Positions 7,327 to 14,777 of a stretch of DNA of 23,972 nt are shown one piece after another. This stretch comes from a virus, in the IMG/VR virus record IMGVR_UViG_3300037504_000220, positions 1-23,972 of that record. One strand, 5' to 3'. Below the pieces are notes generated by a model. It was not told the DNA's origin and did not search any database. It saw nothing but the letters and a program-made list of their open reading frames with translations. Both the position numbers and the translations under genes were made by a program. Each line of letters starts with the position of its first letter. Position 1 is the stretch's first letter.

Positions 7327-7841
7327 TATGCCCCTCCTAGCCTTGTAACAGCACGCCCGCTTTTCAGTTTGCGAGATGTAGCGCCTTGTATCGCGTTTAT
7401 TAGCTGATCAGCGTAGTATTCGACTAGCTCGTCTGTTTCTGATGCAGGAGCATGGTCAAGCACGCGCCGTAGAACACGGTTTTTGCTGATGTATTCCGGG
7501 ACATCCCATCCGACGCGACCGACGACGCCCTTGGTTGATGTCCCTGTCACCTTGATTCTATAGTTCCATAGTGTCATCCGTCTTGTGCGCCCGGTTTCCA
7601 CCAAGGGCTTTGGGTTTTTTACGCCGCCGCGCATGCTGTAGCGGAATCCGTGACCATACACGTAATCCGTGAATCTTTTCGGCAAGTACGCTTTCGCAAA
7701 TCTGGTGCATGTTCTCTTCATCGCCATTGTCATTGCGCGCTTGCGATCCTTCGCGGACATCAAATTTGCGACCCCGTCGAAGATCTCTATCGTCGACCTG
7801 ACGTTTCCGCTCATTGGTCCGCGCAGAATAACCTTAGCCAT
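7326..7841 (-). CDS. Tail assembly gene, basic protein, unassigned
   Basis: A 171-residue product from the ATG at 7841, which has AGGA 8 bases upstream. A TTG at 7877 would add 12 unlikely residues. It overlaps the previous gene by 8 bases. The middle is strongly basic (KDRKRAMTMAMKRTCTRFAK, FRYSMRGGVKNPKPLVETGR), followed by a beta region (YRIKVTGTSTKGVVGRVGWD) and a helical C-terminus. It sits directly before the tape measure, a position often filled by chaperone or minor tail proteins. It might be a virion-morphogenesis-type tail completion protein, but I cannot confirm this. Confidence 0.55.
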   Translation of the reverse strand: MAKVILRGPMSGNVRSTIEIFDGVANLMSAKDRKRAMTMAMKRTCTRFAKAYLPKRFTDYVYGHGFRYSMRGGVKNPKPLVETGRTRRMTLWNYRIKVTGTSTKGVVGRVGWDVPEYISKNRVLRRVLDHAPASETDELVEYYADQLINAIQGATSRKLKSGRAVTRLGGA

Positions 7842-8469
7842 CTCGGCATTCCTGCGGCAGCTGCCCAACAGCAGCAAACACGGCTGCTGTTCCGATCCTG
7901 TCGTCGATCATGCCAAGCGGCAAAGGCGCGTCATCCGGAATGTGGTAGCACGCTGCAAGCAACGTGTTCAACACTTCGCTTTCTACTTCCATCTGCGCTT
8001 CATCGTCGACGATGCTAATCTCGTTGATCATTTCAGAGCATGCGTCAGCCGCAGCGATCAGCGCATTCTGCAGTTTCGTCGCAACCTTGATAGGATTGCC
8101 GTTTTCGTCGCGAGACCATCGGCGCTCCAGCAGGCAGCGACCATCTTCGCCGTAGATCACCGGCACAATTACAGGCTGATCGATGTAGTTCACACACTCG
8201 ACACAGATGCATTGTGTTTTGTCTTGCAATTTCACGCGCAACAATCCGTTGTCGTCAATCACGGTAGGCCGCAATGGTGGCAGCTCACGATACCGCAGCA
8301 AGATTTCCCAGCCTCCGGCATGTGCCCATTCGCCAAGTTCCGGCGGGTAGTTCCATTCTTCCTCGGTGCAAACAATGATCCCGCCATCGGTCAACTGCCG
8401 ATAGGTCACGCGTTCTGGCGCCCAATCAGGAGGACAAGTGTGCTCGGTGAGCCTGCTTCTGATCCACAT
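7834..8469 (-). CDS. Hypothetical tail-region protein (chaperone position)
   Basis: A 211-residue protein with an ATG at 8469, 12 bases after the tail-tube stop, and a G-rich ribosome site (GGGGGC). The N-terminal half is aromatic and acidic (EEEWNYPPELGEWAHAGGWE), with a CICVEC cysteine pair near residues 88-93. The C-terminal third is helical (ATKLQNALIAAADACSEMIN). Siphoviruses usually place tail assembly chaperones between tube and tape measure. I see no slippery frameshift arrangement typical of those genes, so this remains hypothetical. Confidence 0.55.
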   Translation of the reverse strand: MWIRSRLTEHTCPPDWAPERVTYRQLTDGGIIVCTEEEWNYPPELGEWAHAGGWEILLRYRELPPLRPTVIDDNGLLRVKLQDKTQCICVECVNYIDQPVIVPVIYGEDGRCLLERRWSRDENGNPIKVATKLQNALIAAADACSEMINEISIVDDEAQMEVESEVLNTLLAACYHIPDDAPLPLGMIDDRIGTAAVFAAVGQLPQECRDG

Positions 8470-8481
8470 GCCGTTGCCCCC

Positions 8482-9360
8482 TCATGCGCCGACAGTCCAC
8501 GGATGGGTGAGTCCGTCGCTAGATGCCGGATGTATCATGATAGTGCCAACCTCAACGTCATCAACAGAGCCTCCGTGCTGCGTGATCGCTACCAGCCCGT
8601 CCGCAACAGTCAAGCTGTACTCCGTCGTACCGATGGTGCCGTCTGAGTCACGTTGCAAAAAAGCCATTTTAGTCGTGCTGCTCGCATCAAGTGCGGCGAG
8701 GCTCGCGGCTGTTGCAACAGCATCGGGGTCTTGGTGTTCGATTTGCATCATTGGCGAAGATCCAAACCACCGTACAAGCGTCGGGTATTGGTCGCCATCA
8801 GTATCTGCCGCTGCAGTAATACGATGGTTAAGAGTGCCGCTGAATGACCTCACGCCAGCATACTCGGTGCCAGCCAAGTCCAGCGGTCCGAGCGTGTGCA
8901 GAGTTGGCTGAGCGGCAAGAGACAACGCGGACCCTGTGCCCTTGCTCAGAGGATGGGTCGTGCCATCATTGCTTTGAAAATAGGCCGTCACCGTCGCGGT
9001 GGCTATGCCGTATTGCTGGCACTGAATGCTATCAATGACGCAGATGGCGCGGCAACTGGCGGCAAGAGAATACAGCACATGTGATGCAGACGCAGATTTT
9101 CCCGTAGTGCTGTCAAACTTGATGAGCGATATGCTCATGGATGTCAAACTGGTGCACTCGAATCCAATAGCCGAAACAAGCGGCTGCATTGGACCAGTGA
9201 ACGTAAACGACGGAGATGCGCCGAAAATCGTTTGCAAAGTATCGTACTCATCTGCGCCAGATCGTTGACCAGTGATGGCTTGATTAAGATTGAGCGTGTG
9301 ACTATACACCGGAACAACTGTTGCCCCGAGCGAAACAAGCCCTTGCCGTGATACCGTCAT
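8482..9360 (-). CDS. Major tail tube protein (probable)
   Basis: A 292-residue beta-rich protein starting at 9360 in an ATGA overlap with the tail terminator. Two tandem half-barrels are suggested by GPMQPLVSAIGFECTSLTSM in the N-terminal half and LAGTEYAGVRSFSGTLNHRI near residue 160, followed by DGDQYPTLVRWFGSSPMMQI. The latter resembles the G-V-R-S-x-x-x-x-x-N ... YPT pattern of tube proteins. It has the expected place after closure and terminator genes and before the tape measure. The sequence match is to a fold pattern, not a named family, so the assignment leans partly on synteny. Confidence 0.65.
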   Translation of the reverse strand: MTVSRQGLVSLGATVVPVYSHTLNLNQAITGQRSGADEYDTLQTIFGASPSFTFTGPMQPLVSAIGFECTSLTSMSISLIKFDSTTGKSASASHVLYSLAASCRAICVIDSIQCQQYGIATATVTAYFQSNDGTTHPLSKGTGSALSLAAQPTLHTLGPLDLAGTEYAGVRSFSGTLNHRITAAADTDGDQYPTLVRWFGSSPMMQIEHQDPDAVATAASLAALDASSTTKMAFLQRDSDGTIGTTEYSLTVADGLVAITQHGGSVDDVEVGTIMIHPASSDGLTHPWTVGA

Positions 9361-9779
9361 GCTGAGACCTCCAATCCATATTCTAGTTCAATGGTTACAA
9401 CAACAACCTGGTCACCTTCCGGCGTTGGTTCTTCGGCTTCGGTTACGCCAACGCATCGCAAACCTTCGATGCCGGTATCCTGGCATATCTCGGTTTGTAA
9501 ATCGTCGGCCAGTTCTTCGATTGTCGAAATCGAGCCGGAGTATTCCATGAACAGGTGAATCGCTAGCGTGCCGGATTTTAGCGAGACTCCGGTGAATGCG
9601 CGATATGATGTTCCGCTTATCTTTTCTAGAACTGCGCATGGAAATGTTGCATTGTCGGGATCAACGCGCGGATAGTGAACACGAGCAGCAGACCCGCCGG
9701 CAGTGGTCCACGAAGCGCAATTGCCTAGCTGGTCGCGCAAGGCCTTGATGATGGTCGGGGCAGTCTCTGCTACAGTCAT
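9357..9779 (-). CDS. Tail terminator/completion protein
   Basis: A 140-residue protein. The N-terminal helix (TAPTIIKALRDQLGNCASWT), then beta strands with ATFPCAVLEKISGTSYRAFT and a central helix (GSISTIEELADDLQTEICQD), ending in a strand VVVVTIELEYGLEVS, follow the alpha-beta order of gpU-like tail terminators that cap the tube and join it to the head. Both ends are ATGA overlaps (start 9779, stop 9357). It is flanked by head-tail closure and tube genes as expected. Confidence 0.65.
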   Translation of the reverse strand: MTVAETAPTIIKALRDQLGNCASWTTAGGSAARVHYPRVDPDNATFPCAVLEKISGTSYRAFTGVSLKSGTLAIHLFMEYSGSISTIEELADDLQTEICQDTGIEGLRCVGVTEAEEPTPEGDQVVVVTIELEYGLEVSA

Positions 9780-10162
9780 CGTCTGCCCCTCGGGTTCCCG
9801 AGTGCGATGGTGCTTTCGTCACGTATCTGGTAATAGGTGGTCCCGCTCATACGTTTTCCTTGAATCACTGCCGTCACACGCCAGTTTGTGCCGTCTGGGT
9901 CAGTTACACGGTCATCAATTGCGGGGGCAGTGTCCATGGTATCCGTGACAACCCTGAGCCCCATTTCATGAACAAGACTTTCCTCGTACGATTCGAGCGG
10001 AACGTTATCTTGTGCGCTCGATGGTATCGCTGTTATCGCAACGGCTGTTGCGTAAGATGGCGTCGCATCTGCGTCGCTTGTTTTGCGACTCCAGGTCCAC
10101 CCTGATTCGGCCATATTCGTGACCGCAGAGATTGAGTTGGCTTTGATCGTGGCAGCGCTCAC
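9776..10162 (-). CDS. Head-tail closure/connector protein (probable)
   Basis: A 128-residue protein starting at a GTG (10162) in a GTGA overlap, with GAGGAA upstream. The beta-rich C-terminal half (APAIDDRVTDPDGTNWRVTA, then YYQIRDESTIALGN) resembles the small barrel of head-completion and head-tail adaptor proteins, in which a V-x-D-P-x-G-x-x-W-x-V segment is common. Its position directly before the terminator and tube supports this. In most siphoviruses it would follow the capsid closely; here it is about 4.6 kb away because of inserted fiber and membrane genes. Confidence 0.55.
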   Translation of the reverse strand: MSAATIKANSISAVTNMAESGWTWSRKTSDADATPSYATAVAITAIPSSAQDNVPLESYEESLVHEMGLRVVTDTMDTAPAIDDRVTDPDGTNWRVTAVIQGKRMSGTTYYQIRDESTIALGNPRGRR

Positions 10163-10827
10163 AGACCAGTTTCCTCGTGAATTTCGGCTCGCGCCTGATT
10201 TATCATTCGCTCAGTCTTTGCAATGCTGTCTTTGTTTCGCAGGTCTTTCAGTAAGCAACGAACTTTTTTGCGGTCCTGGTCTATTTTTGCATATCTCTTC
10301 GCGTTATCAATATCCCAGCCGTTTTCAAGCATATCAGCGAACTTCGCCGCCATCTGTGCGGCGATCTGTGACCGACGAAGATGCCACACCAGTACGCCGA
10401 GACCGATCAGAAGAAGGGCCGCGCCAACCCAGGGCAGCAGCCACGCCAGGGCGGACCAGATTTTGGCTAGAGCAGCACCGGCACCGCATGCCGCAGCAAC
10501 TGTAAAAAACAAACGCTTGCCAGATGGCACAAAAAACGCAGCAATGGCGCAGCCGATGGCAGCCAGGGCGCAGATACGAGCGACCCAGGCGAGGACCGCC
10601 CTCTCTCGCTCATCCTCCGCAGCCTCGGCGCGCGCATGCTCTGCCGCCGCGTGTGCCTCAGCAGTAGCAAGCAACGACCGCAGCCTTGCAACCTCGGCAT
10701 CTGCATCTGCGACGGTATCGACGGGCGTTGATGTAGCGACGACATCATCAGCCACTGCCGAGCGCTCGCTACAGCCGCACGATGCGATAAGGATCGCGAG
10801 GATCATGCCGAGAAAAGATGGCCTCAT
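10159..10827 (-). CDS. Lipoprotein-like membrane protein with coiled coil and three transmembrane spans
   Basis: A 222-residue protein starting at 10827 in an ATGA overlap. The N-terminus has a lipobox, I14-A15-S16-C17, after a short hydrophobic run. Residues about 42-78 form an alanine/glutamate/arginine-rich coiled coil (ADAEVARLRSLLATAEAHAA). Membrane spans are likely at about 79-99, 105-122 and 128-150. The C-terminal ~70 residues are charged, and MLENGWDIDNAKRYAKIDQD suggests a cytoplasmic helix. Together with the preceding holin-like protein it could form a lysis or envelope module, perhaps spanin- or holin-related, but the combination of lipobox with multiple spans is not a family I recognise. 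Unprocessed signal-anchor topology is an alternative. Confidence 0.6.
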   Translation of the reverse strand: MRPSFLGMILAILIASCGCSERSAVADDVVATSTPVDTVADADAEVARLRSLLATAEAHAAAEHARAEAAEDERERAVLAWVARICALAAIGCAIAAFFVPSGKRLFFTVAAACGAGAALAKIWSALAWLLPWVGAALLLIGLGVLVWHLRRSQIAAQMAAKFADMLENGWDIDNAKRYAKIDQDRKKVRCLLKDLRNKDSIAKTERMINQARAEIHEETGL

Positions 10828-11093
10828 GGAGCAATCCCAAGAGCGCGATCAAGCTTTGTTTCTATTCTTTTGTCTCGCTGATCCTTTTGGCGTCGCCACT
10901 GGCGCGCCTCGGATCCCTCTCGCTCGACCTCACGCAGTCGGAGCTCGTGATCATGCGCGCTCTCATCAAGGCGACACATTCGCTCTTCTGCGGTGTAGCC
11001 CCATCCGATGAGAGCGGCGATGATCGCAAGCGCTCCGATAGCGCTCGCAGCAACCTTGATCCATCCGGTGATGGGCAGATCACGCGTAGCCAT
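10824..11093 (-). CDS. Holin-like small membrane protein
   Basis: An 89-residue protein. A single membrane span at about residues 10-29 (WIKVAASAIGALAIIAALIG) is followed by a highly charged coil (ESAHDHELRLREVEREGSEA and the next 30 residues). One span plus a soluble coiled coil is seen in small holins, Rz-like and XhlA-like proteins. The ATG at 11093 has AGGAG with an overlapping AAGGA upstream and overlaps the previous gene by 14 bases. It is directly coupled to the lipoprotein-like gene. No endolysin accompanies it, so the lysis role is only suggested. Confidence 0.55.
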   Translation of the reverse strand: MATRDLPITGWIKVAASAIGALAIIAALIGWGYTAEERMCRLDESAHDHELRLREVEREGSEARQWRRQKDQRDKRIETKLDRALGIAP

Positions 11094-11322
11094 AGTCCTT
11101 CTCCTGGCTAGTGTTGACAGGCCTCCCTGACACGTCGTATGATACGGAATTGCGGAAGTTATGTATTTGTTGAATCAGCGTATTTCGTTCGTCTAGCTCT
11201 TCCTGAAGTTCTTTGCACATAATGTCTACCCTGTCTCGGTCGGCGTCACCGACAGCAAGACGAGCAGCGGCCATGAGCCGTGCCAAACGTGGATCTTTTA
11301 CGACAGCGCCAGTGGCCATCAT
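11080..11322 (-). CDS. Small coiled-coil hypothetical protein
   Basis: An 80-residue protein starting at 11322 in an ATGA overlap with the DUF1617-like gene; a second ATG follows immediately at 11319. The N-terminal part (DPRLARLMAAARLAVGDADR) is helical and the centre (CKELQEELDERNTLIQQIHN) is a clear coiled coil, with a polar tail ending KDYGYA. Families of this size beside DUF1617 genes are usually of unknown role. Translational coupling on both sides makes it a real member of the operon. No function assigned. Confidence 0.6.
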   Translation of the reverse strand: MMATGAVVKDPRLARLMAAARLAVGDADRDRVDIMCKELQEELDERNTLIQQIHNFRNSVSYDVSGRPVNTSQEKDYGYA

Positions 11323-11720
11323 GATTCCCCGTCGAACATGAACAGCAGCCCAGCGAGTGCCGCCGGTTCGATCGATTCAGCCTTGTCCACGATTGCCGTG
11401 ATGTCGATGTCGTACAGCTCGACTGAAACCATTTCCTTTCGCAACTCATCAATCTGATTGCGATATGCTTCCGGATCTTTGATGGAGATTCCATGCCGTG
11501 TTTTGATGATCTCGCCATTTTGATCTCTGCTGGCGGCCTGCGACTGCAGCAAGCGCGCAGTGTCGTCGTATGCCTCCTTAAGCGGCTGCAACAAACGCAG
11601 GTTCTGCGCACACCGGAGAGCGATCGGCCCAGGGAGCTGCTTGCTGGCAAGCACCGACAACGACGCATACGCGTCGATCAACTCGTGTTGTGTGATGTTG
11701 TATACTTTGCGTTGCGTCAT
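11319..11720 (-). CDS. DUF1617-like phage protein
   Basis: A 133-residue helical protein. The N-terminal line ITQHELIDAYASLSVLASKQ followed by LPGPIALRCAQNLRLLQPLK, then a basic linker with DQNGEII, and finally ELYDIDITAIV and IEPAALAGLLFMFD match the layout of DUF1617-type phage proteins (short strand, L-P-x-x-x-A-x-x, paired helices, C-terminal leucine-rich segment). These are frequent in siphovirus late regions with no settled role. The ATG at 11720 has AGGAAA about 7 bases upstream. Confidence 0.6.
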   Translation of the reverse strand: MTQRKVYNITQHELIDAYASLSVLASKQLPGPIALRCAQNLRLLQPLKEAYDDTARLLQSQAASRDQNGEIIKTRHGISIKDPEAYRNQIDELRKEMVSVELYDIDITAIVDKAESIEPAALAGLLFMFDGES

Positions 11721-11750
11721 TGTGTTATTTCCTGCTAAACTTGTTTGCTG

Positions 11751-13820
11751 TCATGATGCAGCCAATATGCCGCACTGTTTCAGATTGTAGACTATGTCGC
11801 CGATAGTATAGGCCTTTGTCCCTGTATTTCCGGTGAATGTCGAATCGTCATTAACTCCCGTGCCTGAACCAGCAGTGAATCCTGTGGTTGTTCCAGTTGT
11901 CGAAGGTTGAACTACAGGAGTGGCGCCCCATAAGCCCAATTTTTGAGATGTCGCAGTTCCAATTTCTGTACCTGTAGTTGTATCTAATATAATTTGTTTG
12001 CCATCATCCATTGTTAAGTTTTCGCTGAATTTAATTCCTGTTGATCTATCTAATTCAGCTATCGTTACGGCACCTTCTTTTATTATTGTTTTACCTGCGC
12101 TAATTTCAAGGTTTTCATATTTAGTATCTCCTCGATCATATGATGTAATATATCCAACGCTTCCAGAAAATGAAATTTCTACACCTGCACCCGACGCTGG
12201 TGTAGTGCTTCCTGTTGCTCTTATTACACCAGTTGAAACGTCTAAAATATCATCAACTGTTACAGTGCCTGTGTCGGAGGTTATTGATCCTGAACCTAAT
12301 TCCAGGTCCTTATCATCTGTATCAAGTTTGACGCCTAAAGAGATTTTTTCTAGATTTTGATCAAACAGTAAAAATTCAGTCCCACCTACTTCATCACGGA
12401 ATCTCAAATCCCCAGCAGCAGCAGTGTAACCTATTCTCCATTTTCCTGTGCCATTTTCAGAGAAGTATAATTCTTGATTTTGCCCTGCCGTATCTGAATC
12501 AAGCTCTAGTCTGTTTGTGCCATTTGATCCGACAAATTTAGACATATTTAAAGCAGATATATTTCCGGTGACGATTATTCCATCGTCAATATTGATGGTG
12601 TCTGTGTCGGAAGTGATCGACCCGCCGCCAAGTTCCAGGTCGTTACCAGCGGTGTCAATGTTTACAGAAAAAGTGGCGAGCGATGATGTTACGGACAACG
12701 CACTCGTCACTGACAGAGACGTCAAATCTGCGATCGTACCGCCAGTGATGGCAACACTGCTTGCCGCCTGTGTTGCAATCGTGCCGAGGCCCAGCGTTCC
12801 GCGTGCCGTCGATGCGTCTGCATCATCCAGCAATGACCGCGCAAAACTGGTCAGCGTTGCTTCCGCCCAAGTATCAACGCCAGTCGTGTAAGCTAGTTTG
12901 TCCGATGCAGTTCCAAGGGCGGCAATGCTGTTCAGGGTTGCATCATACGCCTGAACATCTGTTCCAGTTTCAAGGTTTACAAGTGCCTTGAACGCTGCCT
13001 CGTCCGCTACAGCTACCAGGCTACGGCCATATGATGTGATGTCGGTGACGGCATATGTGTCTGAAGCCGTCGCGTATATCATTTTGTCTGCTGCCGTGGT
13101 CAGACCGGCAATCGACGCAAGTCCATCATCATATGCCTGGACCTGTACGCCAACGTCTGCATCACGCAAGACGTCTGTATCGACGGCAAGCGTGTTGCCG
13201 GTCTTGGTGAGCCCATCGCCAGCGGTAATCTCGGCCGCCCCGCTGAAGCGTTCGATGGTCAGCGTGTCGGTGCCCACTACATCCGATCCGCTGTCCGTCG
13301 TGCACCACCATCGCGTGTCAGCATAGGTCGTGCCTCGATCGACAAGCCAAAATGCCATCGACGCCGCAGCGCCAGCAGCGAAGTTGTCGGGCCTGGCCCA
13401 TGCACCAGATGCGACAACCCATGTCCCGTTTTCGGTGTCGGTGGTTTGCGCCGTAAGAAGAACAATGTCGCTGTCAGCAAGCGTGATTCCGTCAACAGTT
13501 GATCCTACTCCGCTCAACGATGCGACGTTTGCTGTCGCGACGCAATCCACAATCCCCTTGCCGACGAGGCCTTCAATTTTGGCGTCAACATATGCCTTGG
13601 TTGTTGCGGATGTGTCAGCCGTTGGGGTTGCAACCGCCAGCTCTCCGGAAGCATCCCGCAAGGCAATGGTGTCAGCCGTCGCTGTCGCGGAGCTGTTATA
13701 CCCGTCGAGCAAATCGGCATCCAAGCCTGACCCGGTGCCGTCGACGGTTAGCAACCTGTTAAGGACCTGCGTCCCGGTCAGGTTTTTTGTGATCTGTTGC
13801 CAATGTGATCCGAGCGTCAT
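11751..13820 (-). CDS. Fiber-like structural protein with modular repeats
   Basis: A 689-residue protein. The ATG at 13820 (ATGA overlap with the upstream gene) is preferred to the GTG at 13841, which would overlap by 25 bases. Modules in order: a DADLLDG motif at ~34-40, usual in tail-fiber repeats; a domain at ~88-193 of the phage-fiber type (ENGTWVVASGAWARPDNFAA); two copies of a ~60-residue repeat starting VQAYDDGLASIAGL (~228) and VQAYDATLNSIAAL (~289); two LELG.GSITSDT repeats at ~395 and ~506; and a C-terminal cap ending NLKQCGILAAS. Residues ~420-630 are coded by strikingly AT-rich DNA. It lies beside capsid genes rather than tail-tip genes, so a head fiber or displaced tail fiber are both possible. 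It probably trimerises and binds a surface receptor. Confidence 0.7.
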   Translation of the reverse strand: MTLGSHWQQITKNLTGTQVLNRLLTVDGTGSGLDADLLDGYNSSATATADTIALRDASGELAVATPTADTSATTKAYVDAKIEGLVGKGIVDCVATANVASLSGVGSTVDGITLADSDIVLLTAQTTDTENGTWVVASGAWARPDNFAAGAAASMAFWLVDRGTTYADTRWWCTTDSGSDVVGTDTLTIERFSGAAEITAGDGLTKTGNTLAVDTDVLRDADVGVQVQAYDDGLASIAGLTTAADKMIYATASDTYAVTDITSYGRSLVAVADEAAFKALVNLETGTDVQAYDATLNSIAALGTASDKLAYTTGVDTWAEATLTSFARSLLDDADASTARGTLGLGTIATQAASSVAITGGTIADLTSLSVTSALSVTSSLATFSVNIDTAGNDLELGGGSITSDTDTINIDDGIIVTGNISALNMSKFVGSNGTNRLELDSDTAGQNQELYFSENGTGKWRIGYTAAAGDLRFRDEVGGTEFLLFDQNLEKISLGVKLDTDDKDLELGSGSITSDTGTVTVDDILDVSTGVIRATGSTTPASGAGVEISFSGSVGYITSYDRGDTKYENLEISAGKTIIKEGAVTIAELDRSTGIKFSENLTMDDGKQIILDTTTGTEIGTATSQKLGLWGATPVVQPSTTGTTTGFTAGSGTGVNDDSTFTGNTGTKAYTIGDIVYNLKQCGILAAS
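11940..12560. other. AT-rich segment inside the fiber gene
   Basis: By eye this stretch is far richer in A/T than the flanking coding DNA (roughly one third G+C against about half elsewhere), while the reading frame stays open. It codes for the distal half of the fiber-like protein, the part most often exchanged between phages, so recent recombination is the simplest explanation. Confidence 0.6.
12265..12309. repeat. Internal fiber repeat, AT-shifted copy
   Basis: These 45 bases align without gaps to 12598-12642, about 33 of 45 identical. Both code for the LELG.GSITSDT motif on the minus strand. Most differences replace G/C with A/T in this copy. Confidence 0.6.
12598..12642. repeat. Internal fiber repeat, GC-normal copy
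   Basis: Partner of the repeat at 12265-12309. This copy lies just outside the AT-rich segment and has the base composition of the rest of the operon. Confidence 0.6.
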
Positions 13821-14716
13821 GTAGTCTCGTCTCGTTGCCACTTGATGTTTATCTGGTACCTGCCAAACGTGAACAGCTTGCCGCTTGCTGTTTCTTTGAC
13901 CTGCACATCAATATAGACCGTAGTGTTTTCTGTGTCACCGATAGCGGTAACAAGACCGGCCGGCATCGTGTCCCAATAGAATTGAAACGTTCTCGCCGAT
14001 GCATCGACGAATGCAGCGCTGATGCTGTATTCGGTACCACCGGCAGCGGTTTTCATGCCCGCGCTTATAGTGTATCCGCTGGAAAGATCGGTTACTCCAA
14101 ATATCTGCGAACATGTGGTAGATGAAATGGTTAGCACAGCAGACTTGTAGCAGTCTTCTACACTGATCGTTCCGAGATCAGTTTCGGCGCCAGAAAGCAC
14201 GCCTGGAGTAGATATGCCGCTGTAAATCGCAGCGTATATGCTGTCCGCATCTGCGGCCTGTACGTCAGCACTGTAGGCGACCGGATATGCTTCGTAGCCA
14301 TATGGTGCCGTTGGTCGCACAAGCGTTTCGCCGCTTTGCGCAGTAAATGCCAAGAGGTGCAAGCCTTCTATGCGCCGTGTCGTCCATACCGCTGTGCCAT
14401 CCGAGGTCGTCCCTCCCTCGGTGGTGTCCCACGTTGGTTCTGTTCCACCAGTTGTTCCGGCAGTCGAGCACACGTATTCATAATTGCCAGGTGATGTAGG
14501 TATCACTATATCACCGAGAGCGTATGCCGTAGACGCCGCCCAATCATCAGCATCGACAGGCGTGAGCGTGTAGGTCAGCGCACTTGATGATCCGCCATTT
14601 TCGTAATAAACGTTCCAGCCTGCGGCCTCCGCTGTAGTCTTGTCCGCATACCGCACGCCAAAACCGCCGGTGGTCGTAAGCAAAAACTCCAAGGATGCGG
14701 TGTCACCGGCTTTCAT
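13817..14716 (-). CDS. Structural protein with carbohydrate-binding-like module
   Basis: A 299-residue protein. ATG at 14716 with GGGGAAA just upstream. Residues about 59-114 (WAASTAYALGDIVIPTSPGN, then EYVCSTAGTTGGTEPTW and GTAVW) match the W-x-x-x-T-x-Y-x-x-G-D-x-V pattern of short carbohydrate-binding-type modules common in phage adhesion and baseplate proteins. The C-terminal ~180 residues are beta-rich (TVYIDVQVKETASGKLFTFG). Located between decoration and fiber genes, it may link the fiber to the capsid or act as a surface adhesin. An alternative is a plain minor structural protein. Confidence 0.6.
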   Translation of the reverse strand: MKAGDTASLEFLLTTTGGFGVRYADKTTAEAAGWNVYYENGGSSSALTYTLTPVDADDWAASTAYALGDIVIPTSPGNYEYVCSTAGTTGGTEPTWDTTEGGTTSDGTAVWTTRRIEGLHLLAFTAQSGETLVRPTAPYGYEAYPVAYSADVQAADADSIYAAIYSGISTPGVLSGAETDLGTISVEDCYKSAVLTISSTTCSQIFGVTDLSSGYTISAGMKTAAGGTEYSISAAFVDASARTFQFYWDTMPAGLVTAIGDTENTTVYIDVQVKETASGKLFTFGRYQINIKWQRDETT

Positions 14717-14737
14717 CGTTTCCCCGTATCAGATGTG

Positions 14738-14763
14738 CCCCGGCACGCATGAACGTGCCGGGG
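14738..14763. terminator. Strong GC-rich hairpin downstream of the decoration gene
   Basis: A perfect 10-bp stem, CCCCGGCACG (14738-14747) with CGTGCCGGGG (14754-14763), and a 6-base loop. It fills the 61-base gap between the decoration gene stop (14778) and the next ATG (14716). No T-run follows on either strand, so it is more likely an attenuator or 3' mRNA-protecting structure than a full intrinsic terminator. Confidence 0.45.
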
Positions 14764-14777
14764 TTGTGTTGCTGTCT

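Noticed and set aside
7326-8469. Programmed frameshift of a tail chaperone pair
   Set aside because: No slippery heptamer noticed near the 8-base overlap and the second gene has its own ribosome site.
7669-8646. Plus-strand open frame of 325 codons
   Set aside because: Spans three overlapping minus-strand tail genes with coupled ATGA or ribosome-site starts; composition (many Arg, His, Phe) is typical of antisense reading.
11751-13820. Diversity-generating retroelement variable region in the fiber
   Set aside because: No reverse transcriptase or template repeat in the window, and the repeat differences are G/C to A/T over short coding modules, not adenine-specific.
13330-13824. Plus-strand open frame of 164 codons
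   Set aside because: Antisense to the fiber gene with low-complexity Ala/Ser/Val sequence; no start signals.
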